Positions 47,284 to 58,768 are shown, counted from the stretch's first letter. The stretch: DNA of 64,000 bases from Ophiostoma sp. CBS 140.51 (GCA_029298735.1 JANSLP010000005.1:354802-418801), one strand, 5' to 3'. Numbers and translations: made by a program. The notes: generated by a model from the letters alone, not told the origin.

Positions 47284-49413
47284 ATGGATTTTGCGTACTT
47301 TGCACCCCAATCCTTCCTACCTACGCCGCCTCACCTTGTGTCGCTGCCGCGTCAACGCCGAACCTTATCCGGAGGAATCAATATGGATTACGGCCAGCTT
47401 ATGTTTGACGAGTCGGAAGCCGCCGACGCGGCACTTCCGGCCTCCGACTTCGATTTTTACAGTGCCTTTATGCAGACGCAGGGCGATGTAATGGGCAATG
47501 TGCCCCAGCAGCGGCAGCAGCAGCATCAGCAGCAACCGCAACCGCAACCACGACGTCATCCTGGTATCCCTTCGCCTGGCAATGTCGGCGGTAATGATGT
47601 GCGCAGCCACAGCCACGGCGGTTTTGACGTTGTCGACCAGGACATGGCTTTCTCCACGCCGCACGCGTTTCATCTAGCCTCATCGGCCTCATCTACGTCA
47701 GCGGCAGCATCCGCATCCGCATCCACTATGCTGACACGTGGTAGCGTGAGCACGGCTTCGACCACACCCGGCCGCCTCTCACCTATGCCTATGATTCCGG
47801 GGTCCGGCACACCCGGCAAGGCGACGATGGTCCTCGCAAGCAACCACCATCCCCACCAGCAGCAGCAGCACTCACGCCACCACCAGCAACAGCAACACCA
47901 TCACCACATGGGTAATCTCAGCGGCAACGAAGGTGGCAGCAGCAGCAGCCACAACAAGCGTCTCGAGCGCCGCGGCCACACCAAGTCGCGGCGTGGCTGC
48001 TTCAACTGCAAGCGTCGCCGTATCAAGTGTCAGGAGACTCGTCCAGCCTGCGGCCACTGCCTTAAGACTGGCCTGCAGTGCGAGTACCCGGTGGCTCCGC
48101 TCGTCAACCACCAGCCGCAACACCAGATCCCGCTCTTCAGCCTGCAGGATATGCGTTTCTTCCAGCACTTTTTGTTGCACTGCAGTCCACACCACCCCCT
48201 CGGTAACCACTCGCTCTGGACGCATGAGATCCCATGTCTTTCCCATTCGGTATGTTCCTTGTCTTTGCCTGTTCTGTTCCTACGTTTTCCTTTATAACAT
48301 CCCCCACTAATCATCATACAGTACGATTACTTGATGCACGCCTTGTTGGGCATGGCTGCTTCGGACCTTATGCAGAAAGACCCTAGCCTCGTTACTGCAG
48401 CAATGGATCACCGTCTTAAAGCCATCCGTGCTATCAAGCGAACACTGGCCGCCGTGCCCAAGTGGCCCAACGCCGGTCTACAGCAACCGGGCTCGCAGCA
48501 GCTGGGGGGCGATCGAAGCGGCTCTGGCTCGGCTTCACCCCGCAGCACCGGTGGTGAGAGCGGTGAGAAGGCAGGTGGGGCGCGCAGACAGTCTGGCTCA
48601 AGCTCAGGAGAGCCCTGGGACATGCACGGCGGCTCCAGCGCGCCTGGAACGCCCATGTTCGAGGAGGGCAATGCACTCATGGCGACATGCTTTGCGTTGA
48701 CATTCCAATCAGTGGACCTCGACGACGGCATGGCCGAGTACATGACGTTTATCCGCGGCATTATTGTCGTAGCCATCCAGATGTACCTCAAGGGAGCGCG
48801 CATCATGTTCCGCAACCTGCTCGGCAATGATCAGGCGGAGCTTTTGCGGCCAGCGATCGAGCCCATGTCGGCCATTGACCGGCGGTGGAGCGTGGCGGCG
48901 CTTTCGGCTATCCAGAACCTTGCACCCCTGTGCGTCGGTGACAATGTGGCGACACATTACCACGCTCTGGTGGTCGAGATGGCGGAGGCATTGCTTGTCT
49001 CACCGATGGAGGCATACTCGGCAATGACCCGGCATTATGCATGGTGGATGCAGCTGCCGCACGAGCAGTTCCGTCAAATCATCGACCTTGACAAACAGGT
49101 GTTTGTACTACTGGCGACACACTGGATCGCACTCAAGCAGATCATGACACGCATCACATCCAAGGAGGAGGTGGTGTCGGCGTCGCTATCAAGGATGGAG
49201 GGCGCCGAGGGAAGGTCATCGACATTGAAGCCTGTGCCGTCTATCGAGGTGGAAGGGTCCAGCAATGCTGATGGCACAATGGACCCGGGTATCATCCGGT
49301 GGTTGAGGCACCTCAACCGGCAGGTCGAGCCGGAGTACTTGGCCTACAACAAGTGGCCGATGTGGGTAGAGTCGGAGCTTGACCAAGATATGAATGTGTT
49401 TGCTAAGGAGTAG
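47284..49413 (+). CDS. Zn2Cys6 transcription factor, Upc2-like
   Basis: Two exons, 47284-48249 and 48322-49413, give 685 residues. The 72-bp intron (48250-48321) has donor GTATGT, branch ACTAAT and acceptor ACAG, and joins in phase 0. The N-terminus contains acidic and Gln/His-rich tracts (around residues 75-95 and 190-215). A binuclear zinc cluster spans Cys239-Cys266 with spacing C-x2-C-x6-C-x6-C-x2-C-x6-C and a basic KRRRIK loop. The following QIPLFSLQDMRFFQHFLL segment and the post-intron MHALLGMAASDLM helix match fungal proteins annotated as sterol uptake control protein 2 (fungal_trans_2 type). Family members bind DNA and control sterol uptake or ergosterol genes, but many fungal paralogs have other targets, so the regulon is unknown. 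A Ser/Gly-rich insert follows KWPNAG. About 15 kb of gene-free DNA lies upstream. Confidence 0.9.
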
Positions 49414-50936
49414 TGATGGTCGCGTTTTGGGTTCTTAGCCTCTCGGTTTGGGTATATTTTGCAAAATTTATGATAAGATCGCGGGCCTCATTGGCACAGA
49501 TATAATATGAATTAAGAGGATACGTTCTACTTTTAAAGTTCGAAGGTCTCACGTGAAAGACATGCGTATGATGTACTTATACAGGTCTCCTAGTCTACCT
49601 GTCTGTGCCCTCGACAGAGATTCCGGAAAGTCTAGACCTTTTGCCAGTACGAATTCGGGGGTCCAGCTCCGGGCTCTACCTGGGAGAGAGTTGTGGGCTC
49701 CCCCATCTCCCGACAGGCGAACGAGACTGCGGGGAGTTATACGGGCCGCAGAGGTACAGTCAGAATCTCGAACGGTCTACGTCGTAAGGGTCTTGACATA
49801 GGCCGCAAAAGTGGATGACACGAGGTGAAGCTCAGGTCGAATGCCTGGGTCTGGGCGTTAACTCCCAGCCTTCCTCTTGAAGAAAGATGCGATATGAGGT
49901 GCGGGAAGGATTTGACAAGACGTGGAGCCGTGATATGCGGTTGTTGAAAACAAGTACTCCTCGAATATGTGAACAGTTTTGATGGGATATTTCTCGGTTG
50001 CTGTGAGGTAGCCGTTATCATGCCATGTCGTGTCATGATATTGCTGTTGCCATTCCCCCCCCCCCGTGCCATATTGATAATTAAAACCCAATGATTATGA
50101 TTCAGCATTGTTTTATTTATTCTATTGAATTTTAAATGCTTCCCAAACCCTACCAAAAAAAAAATCGGGCAAACGATGAAGATTACCCAAAAATGCTTCA
50201 AAAAATAAAACGCGTAAAATTATATCAGAATGGTGCTGCATAACGCATCACGAAGACACCTCCAACACACGCACAGCCTAGAAATGTGCCGTGACGTCGC
50301 TTCGTGGTGATCCCCATCATAACGGGGCGCAGGCACGTCTTGGCGCTTTTGTTCATTTGGATGGCCATGACCGCACAGCCTCTTAGCTTTTCAGAGAGTC
50401 CCATATATTTGTGTGCCTTGATTGGCTCCTTCCCCCTGATCGTATTCCTCGCATCGGGAACTTTGGGCGCGGGGGGCTTGCCGGTGGCAAAATGAGAAGG
50501 AGGTGGGTTCACGCCAAACCAAATCGGGTCCAATGCAGCGCTCTGTGACGTTGTCGCCTTCCCACGCACTGCCCAGGTCCAAGGAGCTCCCGAGCGACTC
50601 TCCAAGGCGCCGTACAAGGCTGAGCCCAAGTTTCTGGAAGTTCTTTGGAAGTGCCACCGAATGCCCCCCCAGACGGGCGCCGCATCGGTCCCAGATAGGA
50701 AATGGACAGACAAGAGCCACAGCAAGACACAGCATGGCTGCGGCCGTTTCGAACATTTAAAGTTTATCGGGCGTTTGTGATTGGCGCCAATTTGCAAGGG
50801 AGAGCGCGATGTTTTGCTCAAAGCGGTTTAGAAGCATTGTTTTGTGGCTTTGATGACATCAAATGATCCAAGGATCATCGAGAGCTTGGAGTCAACTTGG
50901 AGTTCAGGAACAAAGACGGCTGTCGAGCATCGAGCT
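49414..50936. other. Intergenic region downstream of the zinc-cluster factor
   Basis: This contains the 3' flank of the factor gene and the upstream region of the gene at 51104. It includes a long C homopolymer at about 50045-50057 and a TACGTCGTA word at 49778-49786. Frames at 50225-50821 (-) and 50391-50756 (-) overlap and have no recognisable product. Confidence 0.5.
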
Positions 50937-50944
50937 TATAAAGG
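50937..50944 (+). promoter_or_regulatory. TATA-like element upstream of the gene at 51104
   Basis: TATAAAGG sits 160-167 bases before the ATG, and the interval to the ATG is rich in CA and pyrimidine. The upstream ATG frame at 50863-51060 begins before this element, so it would probably not be in the transcript. Confidence 0.5.
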
Positions 50945-51103
50945 GGACGTCAACCCCAACTTTTAAAGTTCAAGAAATCCATCATCGCAATTACAATCAA
51001 CATCACACACACACACACGGCTACCAACAAGACGTTTTCACTTTACATCTTCACAAGTGAACTTTTCACAACTGCAACCGACCACTTCGACACATCACAC
51101 AAA

Positions 51104-52297
51104 ATGGCCAGCCTTGCCCAATCATCGACGGCGACTGGCGAGAAGCGTCATCGTTTCTCGTTCCTTCACCGCAGCCACAAACGCAGCTCCGAGTCTCTCT
51201 CGACTCTCGGCCAGTTCGACGCCGTGCCTCAGTACGAGAAGCACGCGTCCAATGAGAGCAATAGCGACGACGACAGTGCGAGCGTTACCGGCAGCCCTCC
51301 CAACTACGACACTCTCTACGGCGCCGCTCATTCCACAGATGCTGCCAGCATCGCTCCTTCCGCCGAGGGCACCTTCCGCCCCACACTAGAACTGCAGCTT
51401 GACACACGAGGAAAGTCCCAGTCCGAATCATACGGTCAAATCCCCCGCCCGGAACCTATCCACGTCTTCATGGTCAACAGCCGCGATGGCTCCGCACTCT
51501 ATAACCTGCAGCCCGTGTACACATCGCTCCGTGAGAAGCGCAACTCCAACTCGTGTACGCTTTACGCCGGTGCCGGTTACGGCATGCTCCACAGCGACCG
51601 GGCCAGCAGCAGCAGTCAGAACCGCACTCTGAGCACGACCACCTACCGCATCGGCCCGGGCCGCCCGCCCCGGATTGCCCTGTTCGATGCCAACGACATC
51701 CGCCTCGACGAGACCAACGCCTGGGACTACTTTGAGTTTTCGGGCAAGTCCATCTTCAACCGCGTCCAGATCCTGCGCTCGCGCCTCGGCACCTTTGAGT
51801 GGCGCTACGCAAGCCGCGACGAGCGCAAGGCCTTGTCCGCTGAGCTCATTGCCGCCGCTGCCGCTGCGGGTTCGACGCTCAACGAAAAGGACATTAAGAA
51901 GCGCTACAGCGTCAACAACCTCATGGTTCTCGAGCGCGTCACGCACGTCTTTGGCTCCATCGACAACAACAACGGTGGCGCCAGCAGTAGCGCCGCCGTC
52001 GGCAAGCCCCGGGAGGTCCGCCGTCCTGTGGCACGCCTCATCCGCAGCAAGGCCCTACGCACGCCCGGCAGCAACAGGTTTGCGGCTGGCAACGGTGGCC
52101 GCCTGCAGCTCGACCTGAGCGAGTGGATGTCCGCTGCCAACGAGGCCGCCGCTGGCGACTCCAAGGTGGCAGCGCCCGGCTCAGACGACCAGGCCGACCG
52201 CGATATGGTCATCGTCCTCGCTGTTGTGACCTGCATCAGCATGCTCAAGAAGGAGGTTGACCGCCGCAGCGACCAGGAGATTGCCGCCATTGTTTAA
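51104..52297 (+). CDS. Conserved fungal protein of unknown function
   Basis: Single-exon gene of 397 residues starting at an ATG in a good context (CACAAAATGGCC). The first 100 residues are Ser/His/Asp-rich and probably disordered. A beta-rich region follows: PIHVFMVNSRDGSALYNL (about 118-135), TTYRIGPGRPPRIALFD, a DYFEFSGKS segment, a GTFEWRYA segment and LMVLERVTHVF. The C-terminus holds a basic RLIRSKALRTPGS segment and a hydrophobic helix (MVIVLAVVTCISMLKKEVDRR). This pattern of strands closed by a hydrophobic C-terminal helix recalls tubby/LURP-one-like folds, but that is an inference from layout, not a recognised match. No transmembrane segment is convincing and no signal peptide is seen. 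It is convergent with the LtrA gene, 261 bp apart. Confidence 0.85.
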   Translation: MASLAQSSTATGEKRHRFSFLHRSHKRSSESLSTLGQFDAVPQYEKHASNESNSDDDSASVTGSPPNYDTLYGAAHSTDAASIAPSAEGTFRPTLELQLDTRGKSQSESYGQIPRPEPIHVFMVNSRDGSALYNLQPVYTSLREKRNSNSCTLYAGAGYGMLHSDRASSSSQNRTLSTTTYRIGPGRPPRIALFDANDIRLDETNAWDYFEFSGKSIFNRVQILRSRLGTFEWRYASRDERKALSAELIAAAAAAGSTLNEKDIKKRYSVNNLMVLERVTHVFGSIDNNNGGASSSAAVGKPREVRRPVARLIRSKALRTPGSNRFAAGNGGRLQLDLSEWMSAANEAAAGDSKVAAPGSDDQADRDMVIVLAVVTCISMLKKEVDRRSDQEIAAIV

Positions 52298-52558
52298 GAG
52301 AGGGTTTTATCACTCCTCTTTGATACGATATCTGATATGCCTGTTATGACGACTCAGACTCTTTTCCTTTTTCCTTTTTCCTTTGTGCTTTTCTTTTCTA
52401 TTTCTCTTTTGTACGATTAGACTATGTCCTTTCTGCGTTTAGACCTCCTGGGATATATTTCCAATAGATGATACCAATTACACTATTACTCTAAAATTGT
52501 TTCCATACTTTCTAAACAAATACTATGTGATGTTCTTTACTCTGCGAACCCCACTAGT

Positions 52559-55003
52559 TTACTCCATGTAGATGGCACCGTGCTTCTGGCCTTGGGACAG
52601 CACGTTGACGTCAATCTGCGGCTGGTCACGACCACCGCCCTCCACATCACCATCGACCTCACGTTGCGCATCCCGCAGAGCCTTGCGCAGCCGCCGCTGG
52701 CTGCACTTGGCCGTGTAGCCGCCCGTCTCGTGCGTCTCGAACAGCCGGTCACCTACGCACGACTGACCATAGATCTCCACAATCAGCACCCATCCAATTA
52801 GGCCCGTCGCAATCGACATCACTTGCAGCGACGTCAGCTTCTGGGCCGCCGGCAGTGCGCAGAAAATCGTTGCCACCACCAGGCGATTCGCCATACGCGC
52901 CCACTTGGGCAGGCGCGCTGTCGGCGGGATCTTGTGCTGGTGGCAGAGCGCAATCAGCGTCATTGAGAAGAGCGAGATGCCGAGGCCTGTGCTGTAGTAC
53001 AGACGCAGGCCCAGCGACAGCTCGGGGGACGACCGCTCCTGGTACATTTCCGTCAACGAGTCGTAGGGCGAGTTGGGGCTGTCGGTCGCCACCACAAACC
53101 GCGTCAGCGCCGCTGACGACAGGATGAAAGCTAGCGTGAATAGCAGATGGGCATATTGCCAAATGTAGGCCGTCTCTGCGCGACGCCGGATCGCGTGCAC
53201 GTGGATGTTGGTGCAGTCAATGTCAAAGTAGATCCAGTTGAAGATGAACGCCTGGACCAGACCCAACACCGCCTTGCCCAGGAATGCGTTGACACCGTAT
53301 CCGTGGCTGTTTTGGTACAGCACACCGACGACGGAATAGCCTAACACCAGCGAGATGAATGCGTTGGTCCGCTCGACCTTGTGCTCAATGTTCATGGCTG
53401 GGTAAAAGTCAAACACCTTGGTGATGAGATACCGCCCAAAGCTTGTGTTGCTGTGGCTGTTGGCGTACCGGAATAGGCCAACAACAATACTGCCGCCGAA
53501 TAGGTCAAAGGCTAGCGCGATGAACACGCACGCCAACCGCACAGGCATCGATAGGTGAATACTCGCAATCCACAGGGCCGCGCCGATCACAGTGAGCGCC
53601 ACCTGGCAGAACATTGTGCCCTGCACCAGCGGCACCAAAAGACCCGTCACGAAGCAGTACAGTGCCATGAACAGCCGGGCAGTGACATAGTATGCAGCCA
53701 GAGCCGGGTAGGTGTCGGCCAAGAAGCTCTCGCTAGTTTCGGTGGCAGATTCTTCGCGCCAGAACAGCATGCTTCGACGAGCGGCTTCGCCGCTACCGCT
53801 AGCAGCTGGCTCAACGGACTCGCTGCTGCCCTCGCCAGAAGAGCCCCAGCCGTAAAAGGTCTGAACCATGTTGACGGTAACGCCCAGAAGACAAGCAAAC
53901 AGGAACAGAATCTCCACGCGCTGGACCACGTCATTGGTTGAGAACCAGCTGACAAGCTGTGTCACATCACTCCAGATCTTCCAGCTCAAGCAGAAGGTGA
54001 CCAAGAAACGGAGAAGCTCGAACCCGTCGGCTGACTCGGCTGCGTGGTCACCGTTGACGGCAATGATACCGACATAGAGCAGGTCAAAGAACAGTTCAAA
54101 GCTCTGCACCGACGTCTCCTCACTGGCTCGCCACAGCAGACCGCGATGGAAGTACTGCTTGACCACTGGCCGCTTGAACAGCTGCATGATCTGGCCATTG
54201 TTCTGGTTGTGCCACACCGGGACGCCGCTCTTGCCGCCATCGTCACCACTGCCGCTATCGTCGTCATCGTCGTCATCGGTGCCCGAGGCAATGCTGTTGG
54301 CGCTCGAGCCCGCTTGGCTACCACCACGACTGCTGCTGGCACTAGCGGCACCACTTCCATGGCCACCACTACCACCACCACCGTGTCCGCCACCGTGGCC
54401 TTCATCACCGCCGAATGTGCGCAGCGTCGCGCTGTATCCAAACTTGGAAAAGTTGTGGCCTAGGCTCGCCGAGTGGTCTGCCAGCTTCTCGAGCTCCTTC
54501 GACACGTGATCGAAGTCGGCCGTGACGCTGTCCCACTCCTCCAAAATCTCCTGCCCGTACTTGGCCCGGAGCGCGTCGCGCCGCGACTGGTGGTGCGCCT
54601 GCGACTTCTGCAAAAACTGTTTGTGCTCCGGCGAGCCGTGCACCACCACCTCGACCTGTGGGATGCCATCACCGCCGTCGGCTGCCTCACGCGTCACACC
54701 CGCGTACTTGCTGCGCAATGCATCCACGTCTTCAGGCAGTGCCACAAGCACGCGCCGCCCGTCAGGCATCAGAAACTCCTGGGGCTTACGCCGGCGGCCT
54801 GTCTTGGAGCCGCGACGGCGCGACTTGCCGGCACCACCGCCGCCGCCGCCATTGTTGGATGGTGTGCGGCTAGCTGGCACAGAGCCAGAAGCCGCGTTTG
54901 CTGCAGCCGTCGCCTCGGCCGCCGCAGATACGGAGGTTGCGTTCGCGCCCGATTTTGGCGACGGCGTCGACGAGTCGCCAGATGGACCTCCTCCGTCGCC
55001 CAT
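52559..55003 (-). CDS. LtrA-type multi-pass membrane protein
   Basis: Single-exon gene of 814 residues with its ATG at 55003. The first 285 residues are cytosolic-like: Ala/Ser-rich, then a basic SRRRGSKTGRRR patch, a short conserved segment with EFLMPDGRRVLVALPEDVD, a coiled region (about 130-180), then Gly/His-rich and poly-Asp (about 200-250) tracts. The LtrA domain begins near residue 290 with the signature SFELFFDLLYVG (bacterial low temperature requirement A, PF06772-type) and contains about ten hydrophobic segments. SWKIWSDV and the FDIDCTNIHVHAIRRRAE segment are typical fungal landmarks. Bacterial LtrA was named for Listeria growth at low temperature; its transport or signalling role in fungi is unknown. 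The location is probably a cellular membrane. The C-terminus after the last segments is Gln/Arg-rich. Confidence 0.9.
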   Translation of the reverse strand: MGDGGGPSGDSSTPSPKSGANATSVSAAAEATAAANAASGSVPASRTPSNNGGGGGGAGKSRRRGSKTGRRRKPQEFLMPDGRRVLVALPEDVDALRSKYAGVTREAADGGDGIPQVEVVVHGSPEHKQFLQKSQAHHQSRRDALRAKYGQEILEEWDSVTADFDHVSKELEKLADHSASLGHNFSKFGYSATLRTFGGDEGHGGGHGGGGSGGHGSGAASASSSRGGSQAGSSANSIASGTDDDDDDDSGSGDDGGKSGVPVWHNQNNGQIMQLFKRPVVKQYFHRGLLWRASEETSVQSFELFFDLLYVGIIAVNGDHAAESADGFELLRFLVTFCLSWKIWSDVTQLVSWFSTNDVVQRVEILFLFACLLGVTVNMVQTFYGWGSSGEGSSESVEPAASGSGEAARRSMLFWREESATETSESFLADTYPALAAYYVTARLFMALYCFVTGLLVPLVQGTMFCQVALTVIGAALWIASIHLSMPVRLACVFIALAFDLFGGSIVVGLFRYANSHSNTSFGRYLITKVFDFYPAMNIEHKVERTNAFISLVLGYSVVGVLYQNSHGYGVNAFLGKAVLGLVQAFIFNWIYFDIDCTNIHVHAIRRRAETAYIWQYAHLLFTLAFILSSAALTRFVVATDSPNSPYDSLTEMYQERSSPELSLGLRLYYSTGLGISLFSMTLIALCHQHKIPPTARLPKWARMANRLVVATIFCALPAAQKLTSLQVMSIATGLIGWVLIVEIYGQSCVGDRLFETHETGGYTAKCSQRRLRKALRDAQREVDGDVEGGGRDQPQIDVNVLSQGQKHGAIYME

Positions 55004-56320
55004 CGTGGTTTCGAAAGAAGAGTCCCTGTTTCGTGGATGCGAGAAATCGTTGATCTGTGTGATTGATGTCGTTCTGTGATTGGGTCGTTCTTAAAAGCTC
55101 CAAACTCGGTCGTTCGTAGTGCTATTCGGTTGTTGTTTTCTAAGTTCCTTCGTCTGGAATTTGCTATATTGACAACCTGCTGGTCGTGAATGCAACCCTG
55201 AATAGACAGGGTAAAAGAGACAAACGTTGATGTCGGTTTGGCGGACAGAAGAAGGGTCGTTGTGTGCTAGGAAAGATGGAAGAAGTGAAATAAAGGAGAA
55301 GAGATTGCTCCCGTATAATAAACGAAAAAGAAAAAGAAGAAAACGACGGCGGCGCGCTCGAGCTGTCTTGGCTCGCACCTCCGCCAGCTGGGTCTGTCTT
55401 TATCACCTCTATTTTGCTTTGGCCGTTCATTTCGCTGGACCATCTCTGTTGTGGCGATAAGGACTAGCGTTGGAGACCTGAAGTCCAGGCCAAGGCGCCT
55501 CGTCAGAAACGAGCCAAAAGCCCACTAAAATGCTTGTCAACACGACAAGATTTCTCCAAAAAGCTTCTCAGAACCCTCCCAAGACCCCTCTCACTCGCCC
55601 GAATCCGATGCAGATCGCCGACAATGCCCAGACTTTTTGGCTTTGTCTTTCGTATTCCATCAAGCCCATCACCGAAAAACACCAGAAAAACAGTGCCGGT
55701 CGTCCAGTGGTGTCGATTGCGCTACAGTGTCAGTCGGCATATGTAACTGCAACTTGGTCAGTCATTGCTAGTATTTTGCACACGTAGCGTGCAGGAAACT
55801 ATGAGAGGACGAAATTTGCCAAGAGTCGGCGTCCAAAAATTGATAATCATTTCAAATCCAATGTGTAGATATTGCCTGGATACCAAAACTTTTGTATTGT
55901 TGCATGTCGTAAAATGAGGAACCCTGTAAACGCCAATATTTGCTCATGCCTTGTTGTTGTTGCCCAGAGCTTTGAACTGGAATAAAAACCCAATTTCCAT
56001 GACCAGAGAACTTTCCCAACAAAACACCGATTAAAAATTTCATGAACAAATGCAGAAAAGTACTAAAATAAGGAGAGAGAAAGGCTGCAAAAAGAGACGA
56101 GAGAGAAAAAAAAAGCGAAAGGAAATAAAACAGGTTTGAATATTGCTCGCCGGCATTTCATCTCATGCCGGACGTGTCGTAAAAATGGTATAGTTTGTAC
56201 AAATGTGAAGCTTGGTATCTTTGATGTGGTTGGCATGTGTTGGTAAGTCGTGCCGAGAATTTTCGCCTCTGCGCCGGCGGTGCTGTTATGTGGCAAAGCT
56301 TGAGCTTGGCTTGGCTTTGC
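55004..56320. other. Intergenic region between LtrA and PFK-2 genes
   Basis: This holds the LtrA promoter and the 3' flank of the kinase gene. The LtrA leader on the minus strand is C/T-rich around 55290-55370. The rest is AT-rich (55800-56200). No gene is supported. Confidence 0.5.
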
Positions 56321-58768
56321 TTAGCTGTTGCGATCTTGTGTTTTCTGAGGTTTGTAGTCCCGAACCTCATCAAACCAGCCCTGCGGCTCATTGTAACGGT
56401 AAGCGTGGAATTCGATACCGTATGGTTTGGGGTGAATGGCGAAAAGCATCCCAAGAGGGACATCAAGGTCCGCGATGTCCTGGCGGGTGAGGTCCATGAA
56501 ATAAGCCATCAAGACACGGCACACTGAACGATGGCTGATAATCAAGACGTGATCTGCAACGCGCTCGACCTCGCGAACCATATCGCGCAGCCGGTTGATG
56601 ACTTGGAGATAGCCCTCTCCGCCGACACCCGGGTAGATGTACTGCAATTTGTCGTGCTGGCGCTTTTCGTACTCGTCAGGGTGCTTCGTCGCAATCTCCT
56701 CATATGTCATGCCTTCGAATGTGCCAGCGTTGAGCTCGTTGAGCATCTCCCAAGCCTTGACGTCGTAATCGTCGTCGGCCTCGAAGTATTCGGCCGTCTC
56801 GACGCTGCGCTTGAGCATCGACGTCCAGACACAAAAGTTCTTCTCCTCCAGATCTTGGTTAAACTCGGGGTATGGAGGGGTGTGGTCACCAGGCTGCGGC
56901 GGGAAAGAGGCGCGGGCAATCTTAGTTTCTTGTTCCACGACCCATTCTTTCCGCTTTGCCGTGATGAAGTTGTACAGCGCCATACCGTAATAGTGGCCGC
57001 GCTCAGTGAGATCCGAGTCACCACCCAACTTGCCTGCAACATTATCCAGACTCTGGCCGTGTCTCGTGATCCAAATCTGTCTTGGGGACAAGTTGAACGT
57101 CGTTAGGTAGGACGCAATGCCGCTTGCCAAGAAGCCCCTGAGGCGGTGGTGCACAATCTTTCGTCCCACGTCAATGATCTGTTTAGCGAGGGGCAGTGGT
57201 GTTAGCCGTGAAATGGTGTCGCGCAAAAATCTAAAATTATGTGGAAGTGCGTATTTACCTGGATGTACTGCAAGTCGTGCTTTTCCTCGTATTCGCCGAT
57301 GGGCTCATAGGCGCTTTCGTAGGCCTTGACACGAGCCTTGAAATCTTCCAGAGACTTCACAGGATCCTTGTTCTTGTAGTCAGGGCCTGAAAGCTTGAGA
57401 CGCATGTTCGCTTCCAACAGCTAAAAAGGTACCGCCGGTTAGTAATCCGCCGCATTTTAGTCAGGAACAGTTCCGAGAACTTACATTTTCGTCATTGCAG
57501 ATGCTCTCAATAAAAAGAACACCGAGTTTTGGCTCCCGCTCCTTGATGCGGTCCACCAAAAGCTGCCGCCGGTGAAGGGTGCTGTTCGTGGCATCCAAAA
57601 CACCAACAGATCCGTTTCCGTGGAGCAGATAATCAATCAGTTCATCAAGTGTCTCCAGAGCGACCTGTTCCCGAATCTTGGACGCTGTCTCGTTTTTCGG
57701 GTCGAAGAACTTGGCGGACTGGTCCATGCGTCTTTGCTGCTCTTGAGAGTCGCTAGATTCGGTAGTTCCGTTGAGATCGAATGTCGTCGGTTCTTCTATT
57801 TGGGCAGTATGAGTGCCGTTTAGCAGAATTGAAGCGGCTTCTTGAACAGGGGCATCTGCGTGCGCGTTAGGGTTGAGGAGGGAGTGGCGGTGCTGGGAGG
57901 CCGGCGGCGATCTGCCTCTGGGCGAAGACGACGAGGACGGAATGACACCGGCTGCGATGCGTCTCCGGTTTCCGACGTTGAAGATGCGCGTGTTATGCTG
58001 CTGCCATGACAGATAACGCTGGATCTTCTTTGTGATGTATGATTTGCCCCGCGCAGGCAGGCCGACCATAATGATGACCAACTTGGCGGCGACATCGCGG
58101 TCGGGGATGCGGCCGTCGGGCGAGACCTTCGACCGGGTCATGCCCGGGATATTCAAAGAGGTCGCATGTGGTCGGACTCGTGGTGTGTGGTTGCCCGAAT
58201 TCTGTCTCAGTGGAGGACTATGACGTAGCATGTTAGCAAGAAAATAAGATGCTGAATGAAGGTAATCATATGCAGGGTTTTCTGACACCTTCCCCCCCAA
58301 AAGCACTCCACGATCCACTAAAATTCGCCCCGATGGAATGCCAAACAGGTGCGGACTTTTGTGTTGGAAATATCATATGGAGGGGAAATTAAAAACAAAC
58401 GGGGATGTAAATAAGGTACGGGTGTGAGGTGGGCTGTTCTTGCGAAAACGAGGCTTCGACACGTACATTCTCGGTGAGCCAGGAGCAGTCGAGGCATTGC
58501 TCCGTGCATAGGGTGATTCATAATGTGGGATGCTTGGCCTGCTGGTGGGAGGTCCAGTGGTACCATTGCTGGTATTGGGGAGGTGGGAGTCGGTGGTGCC
58601 GTTGTTCAGGGATCTCAGCGCATTGGCGAGAGAAGCATGCGCAGGAGGAAGAAGGTGGCCATCTTGTCCGTGAAGTACAGGCAGTGGTGGGCGTTCTGTT
58701 TGGAGAAGTTTTGGAGATGAGGAAGCGGAGGACGATGAGTTCGTAGCTGAGACCAGATGTGTGCTCAT
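56321..58768 (-). CDS. 6-phosphofructo-2-kinase / fructose-2,6-bisphosphatase (bifunctional)
   Basis: Four exons: 58467-58768, 57485-58217, 57259-57420 and 56321-57178, giving 684 residues. The introns have GT-AG ends and lengths 249, 64, 79 bp, with branch sites such as GCTAAC and ACTAAC. The enzyme makes and removes fructose-2,6-bisphosphate, the main allosteric switch between glycolysis and gluconeogenesis, in the cytosol. The N-terminal kinase has the Walker A GLPARGKS (153-160), then KKIQRYL, FNVGNRRR and DATNSTLHRR. A fungal low-complexity insert of about 75 residues separates GNRRR from FFDPKNE. The C-terminal histidine phosphatase keeps the catalytic set: RHG with His439, Glu554 in AGTFEGMTYEE, and His615 in IISHRSVCRVLMAY. 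Both activities are therefore expected, unlike yeast Pfk26 and Pfk27, which are essentially kinases only. The Ser-rich first exon (about 100 residues) resembles a phospho-regulated N-terminus. Confidence 0.95.
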
